From contig NC_088777.1 in NCBI RefSeq assembly GCF_954871325.1, positions 34,387,366-34,451,365 on the forward strand: a stretch of DNA of 64,000 bases, given 5' to 3'. Below the pieces are notes generated by a model. It was not told the DNA's origin, made no database searches, and saw nothing but the letters and a program-made list of their open reading frames with translations. A program made the translations under genes and the position numbers. The DNA is from Gordionus sp. m RMFG-2023 (lineage: Eukaryota; Nematomorpha; Gordioida; Chordodea; Parachordodidae). Shown piece after piece: positions 59,190 to 64,000 of this stretch. Within the stretch, counting starts at the first letter, position 1, and each line of letters starts with the position of its first letter.

Positions 59190-60469
59190 TTTGTAAGGAA
59201 CATATTGCTGGCGTTATTGATCAAAATCTCTTCATTTTTAGTTTATACGTGTATATTAAGGTGTTAAACATTATCCTAAAAAAAATTTTGAAAATATTAT
59301 GATTTGACCGAATGCCGGGCTTAAAACCGACCAATTACTAAATATTCGATCGACCAAATTTGGTGTTAATATTATTTGGAAAATAATCATTTTTGGTTTA
59401 TTTATCTATAAATACGTGCAAATCATTATCCCAAAAAATATTTTAAAAATATCGTGATTTGACAGAAAACCGATTTAAAACCGGCCCAATGACTAAATAC
59501 TGACTTGCTGGCGTTATACATCGGAAATTTTTTATTTTTGGTTTATACATGAGCAATAACGTGTTAAGCATTATCCTAATTAATTTTTTGAAAATATTAT
59601 GATTTGACCGAATGGCGAGCTCAAAACCGACCACTTACTAAATATTCGATCTACCAAATTTGGTAGTAATATTATTTGGAAAATGTTCATTTTTGGTTAA
59701 TTTATCTATAATGACGTGAAAATCATTATCCAAAAAATATTTTAAAAATATCGTGATTTGACAGAAAACCGATTTAAAACCGGCCCAATGACTAAATACT
59801 GTCTTGCTGGCGTTATACATGGAAAATTCTTTATTTTTGGTTTATACGTGAACAATAACGTGTTAAGCATTATCCTAATTAATTTTTTGAAAATATTATG
59901 ATTTGACCGAATGGCGAGCTCAAAACCGACCACTTACTAAATATTCGATCTACCAAATTTGGTAGTAATATTATTTGGAAAATGTTCATTTTTGGTTAAT
60001 TTATCTATAATGACGTGAAAATCATTATCCCAAAAAATATTTTAAAAATATCGTGATTTGACCGATAACCGATTTGAAACCGAAATACTGTCTTGCTGGC
60101 GTTATACATAGAAAATCTTTTCATTTTTGGTTTATACGTGTATATTTAGGTGGTAAACATTATCCTAAAAAATATTTTGAAAATATTATGATTTGACCGA
60201 ATGCCGAGCTTAAAACCGACCAATTACTAAATATTCGATCGACCAAATTTGGTGTTAATATTATTTGGAAAATAATCATTTTTGGTTTATTTATCTATAA
60301 ATACGTGCAAATCATTATCCCATAAAATATTTTAAAAATATCGTGATTTGACACAAAACCGATTTGAAACCGGCCCAATGACTAAATACTGTCTTGCAGG
60401 CGTTATACATGGAAATTTCTTTATTTTTGGTTTATAAGTGAACAATAACGTGTTAAGCATTATCCTAAT
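59190..60469. repeat. Satellite, about 300-bp unit, 4.3 copies
   Basis: 'gctggcgttat' recurs near 59208, 59508, 59807, 60097 and 60397. Each unit has two related halves, marked by 'aaaaccgaccacttactaaatattcgatc' and 'accggcccaatgactaaatactg', so it is a dimer of about 150-bp monomers. Copies are close. The array is cut by the LTR element at 60470. Confidence 0.9.
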
Positions 60470-60915
60470 TGTTGTATATGCAAATTAGAATGTTAATTTT
60501 GGAAGTTATTATTCATAAATAAATTGTAGACGAAGATAATATTTTTTTGGGTAATTTTGTTATGTAAATGATCTTAAATTTAATATAATATTATTTTATA
60601 AATTTTCATATATTCAAATTAATTGTAAAACAATTATGATATATATATCGCGTTAAAAGTGAGATTGGACACATAAATGATTATTAATTTTTTAAAATAT
60701 AATTTGGATTCCTGATCGAATAAAATATAGTCGTAAAGTTTTTTATTCTTGATTATATTATATATTGGGTTATCATAATTTATATATATTTATTTCTTTC
60801 TTATTTAGATTCCAATAATAATAATAATTCTAATCGCGAGTGTTAGTTAACATCGATAATAATATAATCAACTTCTATATACAATTTCAATTCGAGCTTG
60901 CAGCCAACAGCAACA
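60470..60915 (+). repeat. 5' LTR
   Basis: It begins TGTTGTATATG and ends CCAACAGCAACA, so its edges are inverted (TGTTG/CAACA). It starts within a satellite unit and is followed after two bases by the primer-binding site. A TATA-like tract lies at 60775-60790. The partner LTR is outside the window, so the age cannot be estimated. Confidence 0.75.
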
Positions 60916-60917
60916 AG

Positions 60918-60930
60918 TGGTGCCGAAACA
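60918..60930 (+). other. Primer-binding site
   Basis: TGGTGCCGAAACA lies just after the LTR, the usual place and form for a tRNA-primed minus-strand start (TGG at the 5' edge pairs with the tRNA CCA). I cannot say which tRNA with certainty. Confidence 0.75.
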
Positions 60931-61206
60931 AAAAGAAAAATTGAACCCTATACCTTAGATCTTCAATCTAACCATTACATAATATTTCATAGAACAAAAG
61001 CGTTAAGAAGATTTTTTCTAAATTATACCAGGATAATTAAGGTAAAAAATAAATAAAATAATAATAATAAAAATATATATATATAAATTTTTGATAATTT
61101 CGGTTTTCTTATTGATGTTATATAAATTTTGGATCTTAGTATTGGTTTTATTCTTATGTTTTTATTTATTTAATTGTTTAAGATTAGTTAAAATTATTTT
61201 AATCAA

Positions 61207-61638
61207 GTGGTTATTGAATACACTTTAATGTATATTACGCAAATAAATTTATTAAGTTTAATACTTGAAAATATAAGTATAATTATATTTTTGTTGCTAA
61301 TTTTAAGTTTCACGTTAGGTTTAATTATAGGAAGAAATACGACTTACGTTAAGATAGAGATTAAAGAGTTAGGAAATATTAAGAATATATTAAGAGAGGA
61401 AGATAAGAAAAGAAATATAAACAACTTCATACGAACGGATAATTACAGACAGATAAGTTGCTATAGCTGTGGTCAGCCAGGCCATATGTCGCGTGATTGT
61501 GATTTAACAAAAGATTTGAAATGCGCGAGATGTGGCAGGAATGGCCATTTAGCTATAAGATGTAGATTAAACAATATAATTGTGAGATGTAATATTTGTG
61601 GCCAGGATGGACACACTCAAGAAAAATGTAACAAATGA
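61207..61638 (+). CDS. Gag-type protein part with three zinc knuckles
   Basis: 143 codons. The N-terminal part has a hydrophobic stretch (about residues 13-42, rich in I, L and F). The C-terminal part has three CCHC zinc knuckles: CYSCGQPGHMSRDC, CARCGRNGHLAIRC and CNICGQDGHTQEKC. Zinc knuckles bind the element's RNA. No capsid domain was recognised. The hydrophobic stretch is unusual for gag. An Asn/Asp-rich open stretch follows at about 61640-62000. Confidence 0.75.
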   Translation: MVIEYTLMYITQINLLSLILENISIIIFLLLILSFTLGLIIGRNTTYVKIEIKELGNIKNILREEDKKRNINNFIRTDNYRQISCYSCGQPGHMSRDCDLTKDLKCARCGRNGHLAIRCRLNNIIVRCNICGQDGHTQEKCNK

Positions 61639-62069
61639 CTAAGAAAGAAATATTTTGATAATGAATTTAATAATTTTTTTAATGTTGATAATTTAGTAGA
61701 AAATAAGAATAAATATTTTAATTTTAATAATGAATTTGGTAATAATTGTTTTTCTAATTTTAGTTCAGGTAAAATTAAGCATTTTAATTTTAATGATAGA
61801 TTAGATAATTATAATAATTTTGTTAATGTTAATAATTGTAGCAAAAATAAGTATTTTAATTTTAATAATGATAATTTGGATAATGTTGATAATGCTAGTG
61901 CAAGTAAGAATAATTACTGTAATAAAAACGATAAATTTTGGGATGTTAAAAAGTGTGTTAACGTTGATAATTATAATTCAAGCGATATTAATAGAAAAAA
62001 ATAAAAATAAAAAGTAGAGATTTTGAAATATATAGAATTAAATAGGCAACTTGTGTAGACGTACTAAAA

Positions 62070-62747
62070 ATGGAATTAGAGAATTTTTTAATGAAGAATA
62101 AATGCCCTAGAGTAAAGATAAACATGGATGAAGCAGAAATTTGTTTTTTATTAGATACAGGAGCAGAAATTAGTTTGATAAGTATAAAGGATTTTATGAG
62201 ATTTTGGCCAGAGAAAGAATTTGTTACAAAAAAGATAAGAGCCAAACAATTGGATGGTAGCATGGTGAAAATTTTAGGGTATTATAGGGTAAGGTTACCA
62301 GGAGTTAATAAAAGTATAAATTTGTGGATAACTACGTTGAAGATTGAACCAATTTTAGGATGGTATGATATAAGAAAGTTAGGTCCAGTTTATAATTGGT
62401 GGAAATTTTTCGATACGATCCCTGTAAGTAATGATGAAAATAGTGAAATGATAGATTTCGAGAAAATTAAGTTACCTAGTATAGAAGATAAACAAGAATT
62501 AGTTCTCGATAAACTTAGAAATCGAACAACAGAATTTATTGATAATAGTGAAATAATAAGGGATTTCGATAGATTTAAGTTACCTATTATAGAGGATAAA
62601 CAAGAATTAGTTCTCGATAAACTTAGAAATCGAACTCCAGAATTTTTGATTAAATATAGAGTCAAAGAGAATAAGATGTCAAGAGATATAAATTCTTTAG
62701 AGGTAACACCCGTCGAAATCAACAAACAGATAATTAAAAGACAGTAG
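62070..62747 (+). CDS. Retropepsin-type protease part
   Basis: The aspartic protease active site is in CFLLDTGAEISLIS (about residues 26-39), with the later ILGWYDIRKLG in place of the usual ILGxDxL box. Retropepsins cut the element's polyproteins. The C-terminal part has a direct repeat of about 40 residues (KLPSIEDKQELVLDKLRNRT and KLPIIEDKQELVLDKLRNRT), perhaps a linker to RT. Confidence 0.8.
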   Translation: MELENFLMKNKCPRVKINMDEAEICFLLDTGAEISLISIKDFMRFWPEKEFVTKKIRAKQLDGSMVKILGYYRVRLPGVNKSINLWITTLKIEPILGWYDIRKLGPVYNWWKFFDTIPVSNDENSEMIDFEKIKLPSIEDKQELVLDKLRNRTTEFIDNSEIIRDFDRFKLPIIEDKQELVLDKLRNRTPEFLIKYRVKENKMSRDINSLEVTPVEINKQIIKRQ

Positions 62748-62791
62748 AACAGGAAGAGATTATCGAAAATAAATATAGCCATGAAATAAGT

Positions 62792-63385
62792 ATGATTTTG
62801 GATCAGTACTTGGAGGTTTTTAAAGAAGAAATAGGAACTTTTAAAGATTTTGAAGTAGATATACGATTAGAACAAAATTATCGATCTAAATATTGCTACG
62901 CAAGAAGATTGCCGTTTTCTTGGATAGAAGATATAAATAAAGAATTAAACAAATGGTTAAAAGAAGGAGTTATAAAACCAATAGTGCATAGTGTATGGGC
63001 AACATCGTTAGTTCCCATAAGAAAACCGGATAATAGTTTAAGACTGTGTATAGACTATAGAGTATCAGTTAACCCGTGGGTAATAAACGAAAGATATCCA
63101 TTACCTAGAATAGAGCAATTACTGGCTAATTTAAGAGGAGCAACAAATTTTTCAAAGATAGATTTTTCGAATGCTTACTTGCAAATAAAGGTGAGTGAGA
63201 GAACAAGTAAGATATTAACGATCACAACGCATAGAGGATTATTTTCTTTTTGTCGTTTACCATTTGGTTTGAAAGTATCGGCTCCAATATTTAAAAGAAC
63301 AATGGTGGAGTTATTTCAGGGAATAAAGGGAATAATGTATTATTTAGACGATGTTGTACAGAAGAAGAGCATAATGCTAAGTTAA
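62792..63385 (+). CDS. Reverse transcriptase part
   Basis: The RT palm boxes are present in order: ARRLPFSW, SVWATSLVPIRKPDNSLRLC, IDYRVSVN, NFSKIDFSNAYLQIKV (first catalytic aspartate), GLFSFCRLPFGLKVSAPIF and MYYLDDV (YxDD catalytic pair). This is the Ty3/Gypsy wording. It copies the element's RNA into DNA. Confidence 0.9.
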   Translation: MILDQYLEVFKEEIGTFKDFEVDIRLEQNYRSKYCYARRLPFSWIEDINKELNKWLKEGVIKPIVHSVWATSLVPIRKPDNSLRLCIDYRVSVNPWVINERYPLPRIEQLLANLRGATNFSKIDFSNAYLQIKVSERTSKILTITTHRGLFSFCRLPFGLKVSAPIFKRTMVELFQGIKGIMYYLDDVVQKKSIMLS

Positions 63386-63390
63386 TTAAA

Positions 63391-64000
63391 GTGTTAAATA
63401 TTATATTAGAAAATGGTTTAAAAGCTAATATGAAGAAGAGTGTTTTTGGAGCAAGAAAAATAAAATATTTAGGACATATTATAAATGGAAATGAAATTAC
63501 TCCAATTGCAAAGAATATAGATAAGATAATGAGTATGAGAGCCCCAAATAATAAAACAGAAGTACAGGCGTTTTTAGGAGCAACGAATTATTATCATCGG
63601 TTTGTTCAAAATTTTGCAGAAATCGCCGTACCGTTGTATGATTTATTAAAGAAAAATAAAAGGTTTGAATGGGGAGAAGCACAGGAGAAAAGTTTCGAAA
63701 AATTAAAAATAAAGATGGTAGAGAAGCCGATTTAAAATTGTTTCAATGAGGAATTAGATATGATATTAGCGGTTGATGCATCTAATGAAGGTATAGAGGA
63801 GTTTTGTTACAGATGACCGATAATGTTGAGAAACCGATTTTATTTTTATCTAGACGGTTTAGTAGCACTGAGAAAAATTACTCCACGATCGAGAGAAGGC
63901 GCTAGCTGTGAAATTCGGGCTAGAGAAGTGCAGAGAATATCTGATTGGAAGAAGGTTTATTTTATATACAGATCATAAGCCGTTGGTAGATTTATTCAAA
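63391..64000 (+). CDS. RT thumb and RNase H part
   Basis: 63391-63735 has KSVFGARKIKYLGHIINGNE and FLGATNYYHRFVQNFAEIAV, the RT thumb and connection of Ty3/Gypsy elements. 63736-64000 has ILAVDAS and, at the edge, ILYTDHKPLVDLF, typical of the attached RNase H. Cut by the window edge. Confidence 0.82.

Larger units (their letters stand above)
60470..64000 (+). mobile_element. Ty3/Gypsy-type LTR retrotransposon, 5' part
   Basis: In order: a 446-bp LTR with TGTTG...CAACA ends, a primer-binding site, a zinc-knuckle gag part, an asparagine-rich stretch, an aspartic protease, reverse transcriptase and RNase H. Integrase and the 3' LTR would lie beyond the window. The visible coding part is far better kept than the fossil at 49-56 kb, with few breaks, so it is young. 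It is inserted in the satellite at 59190-60469. The lineage within Ty3/Gypsy cannot be fixed. Confidence 0.88.

Overview
The window looks like AT-rich, repeat-loaded nuclear DNA from a eukaryote, most likely an invertebrate animal. There is one recognisable host gene, an Aurora-type mitotic kinase split by large introns. Around it lie at least six families of hAT-like DNA transposons, a rolling-circle Helitron, a PIF/Harbinger remnant, an RT fossil, two Ty3/Gypsy-type LTR elements and several satellite arrays. No bacterial-style operons, rRNA or CRISPR arrays were seen. I cannot name the species.

Layout. 1-635: AT-rich tract with degenerate repeats. 636 to at least 8440: a decayed Helitron on the minus strand, with its 3' end at 636, an array of about 163-bp repeats, a RepHel gene broken by about three frameshifts, and duplicated N-terminal pieces among tandem repeats up to about 9360. 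10706-15721: a hAT-like element with a perfect 8-bp target duplication, carrying a Harbinger transposase fossil, a large inverted repeat and two outward-facing Helitron 3' ends. 16460-17465: a fold-back repeat. 18133-26083: five kinase exons whose splice phases all agree (glycine loop through subdomain X). Their two long introns hold a complete-length but dead hAT (19171-21668) and a hAT nested in a MITE (24424-25532). The exon for the end of the kinase fold was not found; the next 5 kb is a composite hAT (26695-31743) with a Helitron end, an RT fossil and a second hAT (28336-30349) inside it. 32503-38454: another composite with the same TIR, filled with minisatellites and a large inverted array. 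38603-38668: a tRNA-like pol III sequence. 40090-42815: a satellite with a unit of about 290 bp. 42816-49478: two CAGGGTTGC-type hATs nested in opposite orientations, each with inverted transposase halves. 49479-56560: a decayed Ty3/Gypsy-like fossil split by two later hAT insertions, which belong to the same families as 28336-30349 and 10706-15721. 59190-60469: a satellite with a unit of about 300 bp. 60470 to the end: a younger Ty3/Gypsy-type element (5' LTR, primer-binding site, zinc-knuckle gag part, protease, RT, RNase H), cut by the window edge.

Insertion order is readable in many places from matching 8-bp target duplications. The MITE inside the 2-kb hAT family is older than that family's spread; the Gypsy fossil at 49-56 kb is older than the two hATs that split it; the hAT at 24540 is younger than the MITE at 24424; the hAT at 28336 is younger than the TAGTG-type element around it. 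The kinase gene has survived because the insertions sit in introns, unless its missing last exon shows that it is already broken.
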